Shown in pieces: positions 7,394-14,528 of a stretch of DNA of 47,151 bases. Each line of letters opens with the position of its first letter. Within the stretch, counting starts at the first letter, position 1. Below the pieces are notes generated by a model that was not told the DNA's origin, did no database searches, and worked only from the letters and a program-made list of their open reading frames with translations. The DNA comes from an uncultured Collinsella sp. (GTDB lineage: Bacteria; Actinomycetota; Coriobacteriia; Coriobacteriales; Coriobacteriaceae), in contig CATWCP010000005.1 in the NCBI GenBank assembly GCA_958349325.1, forward strand, positions 1 to 47,151. Reading direction: 5' to 3'. A program made the translations under genes and the position numbers.

Positions 7394-7978
7394 TTACAGC
7401 TTGTTAGCGATCTTCTTTGCCGTGCGCTTGACGCCGGCCACCAGGCCTCCTGCAGGATGCTCCTTCTCGTATGCTAGGCGCTTCTCGCGCTTGGCGTACT
7501 CTTCGACGATGATGTCGCCATACTCGTCTTCGATCTTGTCGAAGAAGTCGACGGCGCCCTTAATTTCCTCAGCGGTCGGGTGTCCCTTTTGGACACCGCC
7601 GGTGAGTTTGAACGGCCCCCACGTATCAAAGCCGGGGCAGCCGTAGACACCCATAAAGATAGCCTGCCTCATGCGGCAGATGCCATCGATATCCTTGCCG
7701 TACCACTTGTTCTTGCCACCGTAGGTCATAAGGCCAAACACCTTGTCCTGCGGCTGCAGCACGTTCGTGAGCACGCGTGCCATGTCCTTGTCGATCTCGG
7801 AGTAATAGATGCCCGTGGCGACACCGATCAGATGATATTCGTGCAGGTTGGGATACTCGTTTTTACCGAGTGACTTCACATCGAGGGTATCGATCTCGGG
7901 GTGTGCCTCGACGATGGCGTCCACGAGCTTTTTCGTATTGCCGTGGTGGCGCGAGGCATAGAGGATGATGGTTCGCAT
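7394..7978 (-). CDS. Flavodoxin-family protein
   Basis: 194 residues. The FMN phosphate-binding loop is at the N-terminus (IILYASRHHGNTKKL, residues 4-18), followed by the flavodoxin fold with GVATGIYYSEIDKDM and a lysine-rich C-terminal tail (AGVKRTAKKIANKL) that could lie on the membrane surface. Such proteins carry electrons with FMN, and their partner here is unknown. The start is the MRTIILY codon at 7978; the longer open frame upstream is a shadow of lacX. It is divergent from lacX and has no clear link to sugar catabolism. Confidence 0.85.
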   Translation of the reverse strand: MRTIILYASRHHGNTKKLVDAIVEAHPEIDTLDVKSLGKNEYPNLHEYHLIGVATGIYYSEIDKDMARVLTNVLQPQDKVFGLMTYGGKNKWYGKDIDGICRMRQAIFMGVYGCPGFDTWGPFKLTGGVQKGHPTAEEIKGAVDFFDKIEDEYGDIIVEEYAKREKRLAYEKEHPAGGLVAGVKRTAKKIANKL

Positions 7979-8134
7979 AAGAAGGCCTTTCAGCTGTAAT
8001 TGCATCAATGTTTGTATGGTACCCCGTTGCATGGCTGGGATACCGGACGCATCGATGAACGTGCGGGTTTGTCCTTTGGTCAGGGCCGAGACGGGTTCTT
8101 GCGAGCAAAAAGCAGTTGTTCGAAAGGATGGGCA

Positions 8135-9016
8135 ATGGAATACGCTCTCTCCAACGATTCGATTTCTATTAAGGTGTCCACGGCTGGTGGTTCGTTTACC
8201 TCGATTGAGGCCGGAGGCCGCGAGTACTTGTGGCAGGGCGATCCCGCCGTGTGGTCCGGCCAGGCGCCGATTTGCTTTCCGATTTGCGGAGGCTTGCGCG
8301 ATAACAACGCCATGACGTTTGCCGGGCATCATGTAAAGCTCGCTCGCCATGGGTTTGCGCGCAAACAGGAGTGGAAGCTGCTGAGCCAGAGCGAGAACGA
8401 GCTGGCGATGTGCCTGGCTTCGGAGGATAACGCCGCGCTGCTGAGCGATTATCCGTACCCGTTTAAGCTTGTCGCCCGCTATACGCTCGAGGACGCTGCT
8501 GTACGCGTTTCCTACGAGGTCACCAACGAGGGCACCGAGGACATGCCGTTCTTTATTGGCGGTCATCCCGGCTTTAGGTGTCCGCTCGATGAGGGCGAGG
8601 CCTATACGGACTACGAGCTGCGCTTTGAGAAGGACGAGGCTGCGGAGCTTTGCACTGCTGTCCCTTCGACTGGCTTGATTGACGTGGCAAACCGCTCCAA
8701 GAACCCCATGGTGGGAAAGACGCTGCCCCTGTCGCACGAGCTCTTCGATTTTGCGGAGACCATCTTTGACGTGCTCGAGAGCCGCCAGGTCACGCTTTCT
8801 AAGAAGGGGGAGGACAAGGGCGTTCGCCTGAGCTTTGAGGGCTTCCCGTATCTCATTGTGTGGAGTAAGCCCGAGGGCGATTTTGTGGCAGTTGAGCCCT
8901 GGGGCGGTCTTTCGACCTGTTCCGATGAGGACGACGTACTTGAGCATAAGCGCGGCTGCCTTGTCGCCAAGCCCAAGGAGACCGTCGTTCGCTCGTTCAC
9001 GATTGAGATTCTGTAA
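8135..9016 (+). CDS. lacX: LacX-type aldose 1-epimerase family protein, copy 1
   Basis: 293 residues of the galactose-mutarotase fold (LacX subfamily). Visible signatures are GGSFTSIEAGGREYLWQGDP near the start, APICFPICGGLRDN, KLARHGFARKQEW and FFIGGHPGFRCPLDEGE. LacX accompanies the tagatose-6-P genes in lactic acid bacteria; it may convert anomers of a phosphorylated sugar, but the exact substrate is not settled. ATG 8135 follows AAAGGAT. A second copy of identical length, with well-conserved sequence, is at 32431. lacC follows after 59 nt in both cases or nearly so. Confidence 0.88.
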   Translation: MEYALSNDSISIKVSTAGGSFTSIEAGGREYLWQGDPAVWSGQAPICFPICGGLRDNNAMTFAGHHVKLARHGFARKQEWKLLSQSENELAMCLASEDNAALLSDYPYPFKLVARYTLEDAAVRVSYEVTNEGTEDMPFFIGGHPGFRCPLDEGEAYTDYELRFEKDEAAELCTAVPSTGLIDVANRSKNPMVGKTLPLSHELFDFAETIFDVLESRQVTLSKKGEDKGVRLSFEGFPYLIVWSKPEGDFVAVEPWGGLSTCSDEDDVLEHKRGCLVAKPKETVVRSFTIEIL

Positions 9017-9075
9017 TTCCGTTTTGTCGACTCGTATCGCGAGGCACAAGGAGCCTGCGAGATAAGGAGCTAAAA

Positions 9076-10011
9076 ATGATCCTCACCGTTACGATGAACC
9101 CGTCTGTCGATACGCGCTATCAGCTCGACGAGCTCGTTATCGACGACGTTAACCGCGTGACGCCCGAAAAGACCGCTGGCGGCAAGGGCCTCAACGTGGC
9201 CCGTGTGCTGGGTCAGCTGGGCGACGACGTTGTGGCAACCGGTCTGCTCGGCGGCCACATGGGCGCCTACATGGCTGAGCTCATGGACGCCAACGGTATT
9301 AACAACGACTTTGTGCCCATCAAGGGCGAGACTCGCATTTGCCTCAACATCCTCCACGCCGGCAACCAGACCGAGCTGCTCGAGAGTGGCCCGACAATTG
9401 CCCCCGAGGAACTCGATGCCTTTACCGCCAAGTTTACTGAGCTTGCGGGCAAGGCCGACGTCGTCACCATTTCGGGTTCTCTGCCCCGCGGTGTTGAGGC
9501 AGACTACTATGCCAAGATCACGGGCATTGCCGAGAACGCCGGCGCCAAGGTGCTGCTCGATACCTCGGGTGCTTCGCTCGAGGCCGCCCTTAAGTCCGAA
9601 ATTAAGCCCGAGCTGGTCAAGCCTAACCTGACCGAGATCAACGGCCTTCTGGGCACGAGCTTTACCACCGACGATGTGGACGAGCTCCGCGCCGCGCTCG
9701 CCTCTGATGCCCGCTTCTCCGATATCCCCTGGGTCGTCGTGTCCATGGGCGCTGCCGGCTCCGTTGGCTTCCACAATGGCCGTGCGTTCCGCGCAAAGAC
9801 GCCCGATATCCCTGCCGTTAACGCAACGGGCTCTGGTGACTCCACTATCGCAGGCTTCGCGCATGCCATCGCTGCTGGCGCAGACGACGAGACGGTGCTG
9901 CGTACCGCCAACACTTGCGGCAAGCTCAACGCCATGGATCCTATGACCGGCCATCTGGTCATGGACCGTTGGGACGAGGTCTACAACGGCGTTGTCGTGA
10001 CCGAGCTGTAA
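9076..10011 (+). CDS. lacC: Tagatose-6-phosphate kinase, copy 1
   Basis: PfkB-family kinase, 311 residues, which phosphorylates tagatose-6-P to tagatose-1,6-bisphosphate. The N-terminal motif TAGGKGLNVARVL is at about 33-45, TISGSLPRGV near 133, and the C-terminal motif NATGSGDS has the catalytic base Asp255. The LacC and 1-phosphofructokinase (FruK) families are close; the paired lacX and the nearby AgaS pathway favour LacC. ATG 9076 follows ATAAGGAG. About 85 percent identical by eye to the copy at 33366. It probably serves the GalNAc branch. Confidence 0.9.
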   Translation: MILTVTMNPSVDTRYQLDELVIDDVNRVTPEKTAGGKGLNVARVLGQLGDDVVATGLLGGHMGAYMAELMDANGINNDFVPIKGETRICLNILHAGNQTELLESGPTIAPEELDAFTAKFTELAGKADVVTISGSLPRGVEADYYAKITGIAENAGAKVLLDTSGASLEAALKSEIKPELVKPNLTEINGLLGTSFTTDDVDELRAALASDARFSDIPWVVVSMGAAGSVGFHNGRAFRAKTPDIPAVNATGSGDSTIAGFAHAIAAGADDETVLRTANTCGKLNAMDPMTGHLVMDRWDEVYNGVVVTEL

Positions 10012-10044
10012 GAGCTTGGGCATCGGCCTCGGCATCGCTTGCTA

Positions 10045-10176
10045 GCTCATGTCAACGACAAGTGCGGTAGCATTATGCCGGGGCGCGACGCCGATTTTGT
10101 CGTGTTCAATCCCGACCTTACCCTGGTCGAGACGTATGCGGGCGGCAACAGCGTCGGTAACGCGTTTGCCGAGTAG
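10045..10176 (+). pseudogene. 3' remnant of a second nagA-family deacetylase gene
   Basis: 43 codons in frame, ending TAG at 10174, match the last 43 codons of the nagA gene at 6149. Both have DKCGSIMPGRDADFVVF, then LTLVETY.GG.SVGNAF.E. Identity is high at protein level with many synonymous changes, so this came from a diverged paralog and not a fresh copy. Everything upstream of about codon 43 from the end is gone; the sequence before it is the lacC 3' flank. No start codon or Shine-Dalgarno fits. It sits 32 nt before the YhcH-family gene, which was probably its operon partner. Confidence 0.85.
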
Positions 10177-10208
10177 CCGCCAAAGAAGCGATCCGAGAGG
10201 GGATTTAG

Positions 10209-10682
10209 ATGATTTACGGTGCACTGGGCGATATCGAGGAGTACCGCGGAATGCTCAAGGGCCTCGACGTGCTGATCGACTGGCTCGAGGAGAACGACCC
10301 GGCGGAGCTCGAGGTCGGCAGCCATCCGATTCTGGGCGACAAGGTCTATGCGAACGTCATGGCTCCCACGACGCGTCCCGAGGCCGAGGCTCACTATGAG
10401 ACACATCAGCGCTATCACGACCTGCAGATCGATGTCGAGGGTCGCGAGGCCTTTAAGGTCGCTACGGGCAGCCTGACGCTGGTTCAGGAGTTTGACGAGA
10501 AGGATGACTACGATCTGGTCGATTCCGACGCTTCGATCGCCGGCGATCTTGCCGACGACAAGTTCGCGCTGTTCGTTGCCGGTGAGCCTCACATGCCCAC
10601 GCTCGAGTTCCCGGGCGATGGCGCGCAGCCGGTCAAGAAGATCTGCTTTAAGCTGCTTGCAGACGCTTACTGGGAGGAGTAA
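10209..10682 (+). CDS. YhcH/YjgK/YiaL-family protein
   Basis: 157 residues of the YhcH/EbgC/TabA cupin family: MIYGALGDIEEY at the start, HPILGDKVYANVM near 41-53, YETHQRYHDLQIDVEGRE near 68-85, FALFVAGEPHMP near 120-131, KKICFKL near the end. Some relatives help interconvert sugar anomers, for example of sialic acid, and many sit in amino-sugar operons. The His and acidic residues expected for the metal site (THQRYHDLQ, E, H) are present. GAGAGGGGATTTAG precedes ATG 10209. It follows the nagA remnant, so its original context was an amino-sugar operon. Confidence 0.85.
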   Translation: MIYGALGDIEEYRGMLKGLDVLIDWLEENDPAELEVGSHPILGDKVYANVMAPTTRPEAEAHYETHQRYHDLQIDVEGREAFKVATGSLTLVQEFDEKDDYDLVDSDASIAGDLADDKFALFVAGEPHMPTLEFPGDGAQPVKKICFKLLADAYWEE

Positions 10683-10742
10683 CGAGCTGCTCGGCTGAGC
10701 TATTCGTGTTGTGAGCGTTTTCCTTTGGAGGAGCGCGCTTAG

Positions 10743-10796
10743 GCCCCGCTGATCGCGGTTCCTTTGGGGATTGCGGCTGGCGGGGCTTGTTGTTGA
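10743..10796 (+). terminator. Possible terminator after the lacX-lacC-yhcH genes
   Basis: GCCCCGC (10743-10749) pairs with GCGGGGC (10780-10786), then TTGTTGTTG. The long loop has further partial pairing. The U-tract is imperfect, so confidence is moderate. Confidence 0.5.
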
Positions 10797-10853
10797 GTAG
10801 GGGAGTTGCCGGCGGCGTTGTGCTTGGATTGGCATTGTGCGATAAATCGGCAA

Positions 10854-10877
10854 CAAAAAAGCCGCCCGAAGGCGGCT
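10854..10877 (-). terminator. Terminator of the tRNA-Thr gene
   Basis: GCCGCC-CGAA-GGCGGC hairpin. On the minus strand, directly after the tRNA, the stem is followed by TTTTTT. Confidence 0.85.
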
Positions 10878-10888
10878 ATCTTGTGCAA

Positions 10889-10964
10889 TGGAGCCAGCGA
10901 CCGGGCTCGAACCGGTGACCCCCGCTTTACGAGAGCGGTGCTCTACCAACTGAGCTACGCTGGC
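10889..10964 (-). tRNA. tRNA-Thr (anticodon CGT)
   Basis: Complete 76-nt cloverleaf on the minus strand. Acceptor stem GCCAGCG pairs with CGCTGGC, the D-arm is GCTC/GAGC, and the anticodon stem CCGCT/AGCGG holds the loop CTCGTAA (anticodon CGT, reads ACG). The T-arm is ACCGG-TTCGAGC-CCGGT, the discriminator is T, and CCA is encoded. A terminator follows. Confidence 0.96.
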
Positions 10965-11121
10965 GGCCATTTGATGACGCAACTGAGGCGTCAACGGCTG
11001 TCTATGATACGGGACATCGCACATCCGCGCAAGGGTTCTGACGGCTTTTCTCACTTTAAATGCACTAATATTAGAGGTGTGATGTCTTGCTCTTACGGGT
11101 CTCAAACAGAATGGGGCAGCG

Positions 11122-11604
11122 ATGACTCAACCCAAGATTCTTCTCACACGTATCGACGACCGATTTATTTACGGACAAGACGTTGAGCTGTGGAACGAAG
11201 CCGTGGGTTCCAACCTTGTCCTAATCGTCAACGATGAGATCGCGGCAGATTCGCGCCAATGGGCACCCATGAGGGTGGCGGCGCCAGAAGGCGTTTGGAC
11301 GCGGTTTTTCTCGGTACAAAAGGCCATCGACATCATTCATACCGCAACGCCGCGTCAATGGATTCTGATCATGGTGGCCTCACCCTCCGATGCGCTCGTG
11401 CTGGTTAAGGGCGGTGTGCCAATAACCAAGATTAGTATCGGCCATATGCGGGCGGGGGAGGGCAAGCGCTCTGCAACGCCTGCCGTTGCCGTAGGCGATA
11501 CAGACATCGCCGCCTTCAAAGAGTTGCAAAAGCTCGGCATAGAGCTAGAAATCCGCTATCTCCCCAGTTCCGCCCCCGACCCCATCGGCAATCTGTTCAA
11601 CTGA
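11122..11604 (+). CDS. Orphan PTS EIIB-like protein lacking the active histidine
   Basis: 160 residues, the same length and fold pattern as the AgaV EIIB at 1388 (LLTRIDDR, VKGGVPITKISIGHM, AAFKELQKLGIELEIR). The phospho-site loop reads RIDDRFIYGQD, with Tyr17 where EIIB proteins have His, so it should not carry phosphate in the usual way. There are no EIIA, EIIC or EIID genes beside it. The frame is intact and codon use is normal, so selection may be keeping it, perhaps as a regulatory or decoy partner. A recently dead copy without stop codons is the alternative. Start ATG 11122. Confidence 0.85.
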   Translation: MTQPKILLTRIDDRFIYGQDVELWNEAVGSNLVLIVNDEIAADSRQWAPMRVAAPEGVWTRFFSVQKAIDIIHTATPRQWILIMVASPSDALVLVKGGVPITKISIGHMRAGEGKRSATPAVAVGDTDIAAFKELQKLGIELEIRYLPSSAPDPIGNLFN

Positions 11605-11635
11605 TCCCTTGGGGACGGAGGAAAACGGATCATTT
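11603..11635. repeat. 33-nt dispersed repeat, copy 1
   Basis: This 33-nt stretch (begins GATCCCTTGGGGACGGAGGA) is the exact reverse complement of 34611-34643. It has GATCC/GGATC ends and overlaps the stop codon of the orphan EIIB gene. Confidence 0.85.
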
Positions 11636-11669
11636 TGCCTTCGTAGGGGATCTGTGTGGCGCTGTCCGC

Positions 11670-11823
11670 CAAAACTATGCCGGTTTACTACGATGAATTG
11701 CTTATCGCCGAGCATGCCAAATTTGCAGAGAATAAAACCGCAGGTAGACGAGTTGCTAATTTTTTATAAACCAGCGCGTGGTCGGACATAGTGGGTTCAT
11801 CGTAGTAATTCGGCATAGTTTTG
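11670..11823. mobile_element. MITE-like element with 28-bp inverted ends
   Basis: Imperfect 28-bp terminal inverted repeats (11670-11697 and 11796-11823; both begin CAAAACTATGCCG when read inward) flank 98 bp with no transposase. Length 154 bp. Read inward, both ends encode MP(V/N)YYDE, but only short frames follow. No clear target-site duplication. It fills the intergenic region between the orphan EIIB gene and galM. Alternatively it may be a structured intergenic palindrome. Confidence 0.55.
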
Positions 11824-11861
11824 TTATGTCACCAATTCGGTGGCATCGAAAAGAAGGATTT

Positions 11862-11906
11862 AGGCATGAAGCAGCGCCCGTCGGCGGTGGTGCCGGCGGG
11901 CGTTGC
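11862..11906 (-). terminator. Hairpin after galM
   Basis: 15-bp stem (11871-11885 with 11892-11906, one wobble position). The stem core GCCCGTCGGC/GCCGGCGGGC recurs after galT. The minus-strand tract after it is weak (TTCATGCC), so termination may be partial. Confidence 0.5.
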
Positions 11907-11930
11907 TGTGCGAGATGTCGCGTTGTGGGC

Positions 11931-12983
11931 CTAGTGCCTCATAAAGTGGTATTCGATCATATTGCTGTAGGGGTGACCCGGACCCACAATGCCCTGCGGG
12001 AACAGCGGCTGGTGCGGCGTGTCGGGGTACATCTCGGCCTCGAGGGCAAAGCCGGCGCCCCAGCCATAGTTGGCATCGTCCTTGGCGTGCTCGTCGCCCA
12101 GCCAGTTGCCGGTGTAGAGCTGCACGCCCGGGGCGGTGGTGTAGTAATCCAACTCACGACCGGTCCACATCTCCTCGACGTGCATCGCGCGGCGCAGATT
12201 ACGGCCGTACTGATAGCCATCGATGCACAGGCAGTGATCGTAGCCACGGGCCTGCTTAATCTGCGGGTCGTCGGCTTCCATGCCAGGAGCGACGGGGCGC
12301 AGCTCACGGAAGTCAAACGGCGTGCCTTCGACCGGAGCGATCTCGCCGGTGGGGATGTTCTGCTCGTTGATGGGCAGGTAGTGGGCAGCGTTGGCAACAA
12401 AGAAGTGCTCGCAGTCCATGCCGGCGTTGTGGCCGGCAAGGTTAAAGTACGTGTGGTTGGTCATGGACACGTAGGTGGCGCGGTCGCTCTCGCAGCCATA
12501 CTCGATGCGAAAGACGCCGGTGCGTGTAACGGTAAACACGGCCGTAAAGGTGCGGTTGCCGGGAAGACCCAGCTCACCGTCCTCAAGCGAGGTGGTCATG
12601 CGCACGGCGTTATGGGCCTCGTCGAGCTCAACGTCCCACACGCGTTTATGCAGACCGTGCTCAAGATCGCTGTGCAGGTTGTTGGCGCCCTCGTTGGCGG
12701 GCATATGCCAGTCCGTGCCGGCGATGGTGATCGTGGCGCCCGCGGTGCGGTTTGCCACGGGGCCGATGGTCGCGCCAAAGCAGGCGGGGTTGTCAAAGTA
12801 ATCCTCGAGCTTATCGAAGCCCAGCACCACATCGCGCACGTTGCCGGGAATGTCGGGCACGTCGATGCCCAGCACGGTGGCGCCAAAGTCCATAATGCGA
12901 ACGCAGATCTCGGGCCCGTTGAGGGTGTAACGATGAACGGGGGTACCGCACGGCGCGGTGCCGAAAAGCTCGGAAGTGATCAT
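11931..12983 (-). CDS. galM: Aldose 1-epimerase (galactose mutarotase)
   Basis: 350 residues. It interconverts alpha and beta galactose so that GalK can use the sugar. Signatures: GATVLGIDVPDIPGN near 37-51, FGATIGPVANRTAGA near 75-89, NEGANNLHSDLEHGLHKRVW, TNHTYFNLAGHN (with the His expected to protonate the ring oxygen), and a C-terminal FALEAEMYPDTPHQPLFP containing the conserved Glu. I chose ATG 12983 (MITSELFGT) because TAGGAA lies 6 nt upstream; the longer frame has no ribosome site. It is divergent from the DeoR/LacR gene. Confidence 0.93.
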   Translation of the reverse strand: MITSELFGTAPCGTPVHRYTLNGPEICVRIMDFGATVLGIDVPDIPGNVRDVVLGFDKLEDYFDNPACFGATIGPVANRTAGATITIAGTDWHMPANEGANNLHSDLEHGLHKRVWDVELDEAHNAVRMTTSLEDGELGLPGNRTFTAVFTVTRTGVFRIEYGCESDRATYVSMTNHTYFNLAGHNAGMDCEHFFVANAAHYLPINEQNIPTGEIAPVEGTPFDFRELRPVAPGMEADDPQIKQARGYDHCLCIDGYQYGRNLRRAMHVEEMWTGRELDYYTTAPGVQLYTGNWLGDEHAKDDANYGWGAGFALEAEMYPDTPHQPLFPQGIVGPGHPYSNMIEYHFMRH

Positions 12984-13131
12984 TTGGTTCCTAACATCGA
13001 GGTATTTCCGACAAACTGTAGCGCGAACAGGCGAGATTATCACTACACCCCACTAAAGCAGGGGGTATTTTTCTCAAAAAAGTGATGATTGGAGCTGTGC
13101 GGGCGTTCATTTCTGACGCGCGCGAGTCTGA

Positions 13132-13158
13132 TACAATTTGTTCGTTATTGTTTGAATG
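13132..13158 (+). promoter_or_regulatory. deoR (lacR) promoter with TGTTC-N5-TGTTT box
   Basis: -10-like TACAAT (13132-13137) overlaps the start of a direct repeat TGTTC (13139-13143), 5 nt, TGTTT (13149-13153), continuing GAATG. The same arrangement, including GAATG, occurs before lacF. This fits autoregulation by the DeoR protein; the pairing is inferred. Confidence 0.5.
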
Positions 13159-13189
13159 ATATGCACGCATAGAACGGCGAGGATTCATC

Positions 13190-13954
13190 GTGATTAAGGC
13201 AGAGCGACAGGATAGGGTTCGTCAGCTGCTCGAGGAGCAGGGCACGGTCTCGGTCAAGGAGATTTCGGATGCACTGGGTGTCTCGGATATGACGATCCGC
13301 CGCGATCTCGAGGAGCTTGCGAGCCTGGGCGAGATCGAGCGCGTGCACGGTGGAGCCCGCAGTGCGCAGGGCCGTCCACATGCTATGTTGCGCCATGAGT
13401 ATTCGCACAGCGAAAAGCGCACCAAGCATGCCGAGGAAAAGTTGCAGATCGCGCGCCGCGCCGTGGAGCTCATCGAGGAGGGCTCGACCATCTTTTTGGG
13501 TACGGGCACCACGGTTGAGCAGATGGCCTCGATGCTGCCGGCATTTTGTCTGCGCATCGTGACCAATTCGCTTTCGGTGTTTAACCTGCTCGAGGCGCGC
13601 GAGGACTGCGACCTGTGCCTAGTGGGCGGCATGTACCGTCGCCGTACCGCCGCTTTTGTGGGACCAACGGCCGAGGATACCCTGCGTGCGCTGGGTATCG
13701 ACGCGGCGTTTATCGGCGCCAACGGCATTCTGGATGGCGACGTGTCTACGTCTAATATGGATGAGGGTCGTATCCAGCAGCTCGCCTTTAGCAAGGCCGA
13801 CTCGCGCTATCTGATCGCCGACTCCAGTAAGATCGGCAAGCGCGACTTCTACACCTTCTGCCGTCTGGACAGCCTGGACGCCGTGGTGTGCGAGCCGGGC
13901 ATCGCCGCCGAGGATCGCGCCGCCATCGAGGAACTCACGCAGGTCATTTGCTAG
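13190..13954 (+). CDS. lacR: DeoR-family repressor, probable LacR
   Basis: 254 residues. The N-terminal HTH (about 1-57) has RQDRVRQLLEEQGTVSVKEI and SDMTIRRDLEELASLGEIERVHGGA, the classic DeoR signature. The C-terminal sugar-phosphate sensor domain has IFLGTGTTVEQMA, NSLSVFNLL and IGANGI. DeoR regulators of tagatose pathways (LacR) respond to tagatose-6-P. Its own promoter shares the TGTTC-N5-TGTTT box with lacF and lacA, which supports the LacR name. The start is GTG 13190 with GGCGAGGA upstream. It is divergent from galM. Confidence 0.85.
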   Translation: MIKAERQDRVRQLLEEQGTVSVKEISDALGVSDMTIRRDLEELASLGEIERVHGGARSAQGRPHAMLRHEYSHSEKRTKHAEEKLQIARRAVELIEEGSTIFLGTGTTVEQMASMLPAFCLRIVTNSLSVFNLLEAREDCDLCLVGGMYRRRTAAFVGPTAEDTLRALGIDAAFIGANGILDGDVSTSNMDEGRIQQLAFSKADSRYLIADSSKIGKRDFYTFCRLDSLDAVVCEPGIAAEDRAAIEELTQVIC

Positions 13955-14296
13955 TTAGCGCTGCAGGCGATACTTCTGCCCTCTGCCGACGCGGGGATTA
14001 TCGCTTCAATTTGACGTGCAGAATGACACATAAAAGTTAAAACGCCATTTTGCGCGTCATTTTACGTGTCAACGAGATGCGATTTGACGCGCAAATAGGA
14101 ATTCGTGGGCGCTCGGAAGATCGACGGAGTTCGTGAACCTGCAACTTGGTTGGGTAGCGTACGAAGTCCTCCAGCGGGACCGAATATGTTTTCGGTATCA
14201 TATCGGTATCAAATGATACCGAAAGTATGTTCGTGATACTGAAAACTAGAAACCGTGCTTCATAACTGCTTGGAAAGTTCGGATTCGACTATCTTA

Positions 14297-14356
14297 TTGT
14301 CTTGATCTGTAACAGGTAGACGGTCGAAAGTGGGCTACGTGTTACAGATTTAGATA
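14297..14356. repeat. Palindromic repeat R1 (type B)
   Basis: Imperfect hairpin with arms containing ATCTGTAACA and TGTTACAGAT. The type B loop core is GGTAGACGGTCGAAAG...GGCTACG. One of seven related copies in three convergent junctions. Confidence 0.75.
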
Positions 14357-14374
14357 TTTCTGCTCGGGCGTTCT

Positions 14375-14439
14375 GTTTGTCTCGATTTGTAACAACTAGG
14401 GCCGAAATACTCGGCTAGATGTTACAGATCGAGACAAAC
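14375..14439. repeat. Palindromic repeat R2 (type A)
   Basis: Near-perfect hairpin: arms GTTTGTCTCGATTTGTAACA and TGTTACAGATCGAGACAAAC, with a type A core holding CTAG, CCGA, TCGG and CTAG. Confidence 0.8.
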
Positions 14440-14459
14440 GGCCTGTTCGGGCCGAGCCA

Positions 14460-14506
14460 AAACAAAAAGGCCGCATGCGAACCCGTGGAGGGATTCGCAT
14501 GCGGCC
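14460..14506 (-). terminator. Terminator of lacE1-lacG1
   Basis: Perfect 13-bp stem GGCCGCATGCGAA (14469-14481) with its complement (14494-14506). On the minus strand it is followed by TTTTTGTTTT. Confidence 0.9.
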
Positions 14507-14528
14507 GACAGGGGGTATGCGGCAAAAG

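Larger units (their letters stand above)
13955..14459. other. Gene-free region rich in inverted motifs
   Basis: No coding frame supported. It holds five TGAC(G/A)YRYARAA-type half-sites arranged as an inverted pair (14012-14035 against 14047-14071) plus one more (14085-14096), a GGTATCA/TGATACC cluster (14192-14220, plus a weaker GTGATACTGA near 14233), and two copies of the 65-nt palindromic repeat (14297-14356, 14375-14439). Confidence 0.6.

Noticed and set aside
7979..9049. Long minus-strand frame continuing upstream of the flavodoxin gene
   Set aside because: It is the antisense of lacX. The flavodoxin starts at the MRTIILY codon at 7978, and the upstream part has no ribosome site or known domain.
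12984..13080. Attenuator hairpin before galM (CCCC/GGGG around 13045-13060)
   Set aside because: Short stem with a weak tract and no leader peptide; not enough to support a feature.
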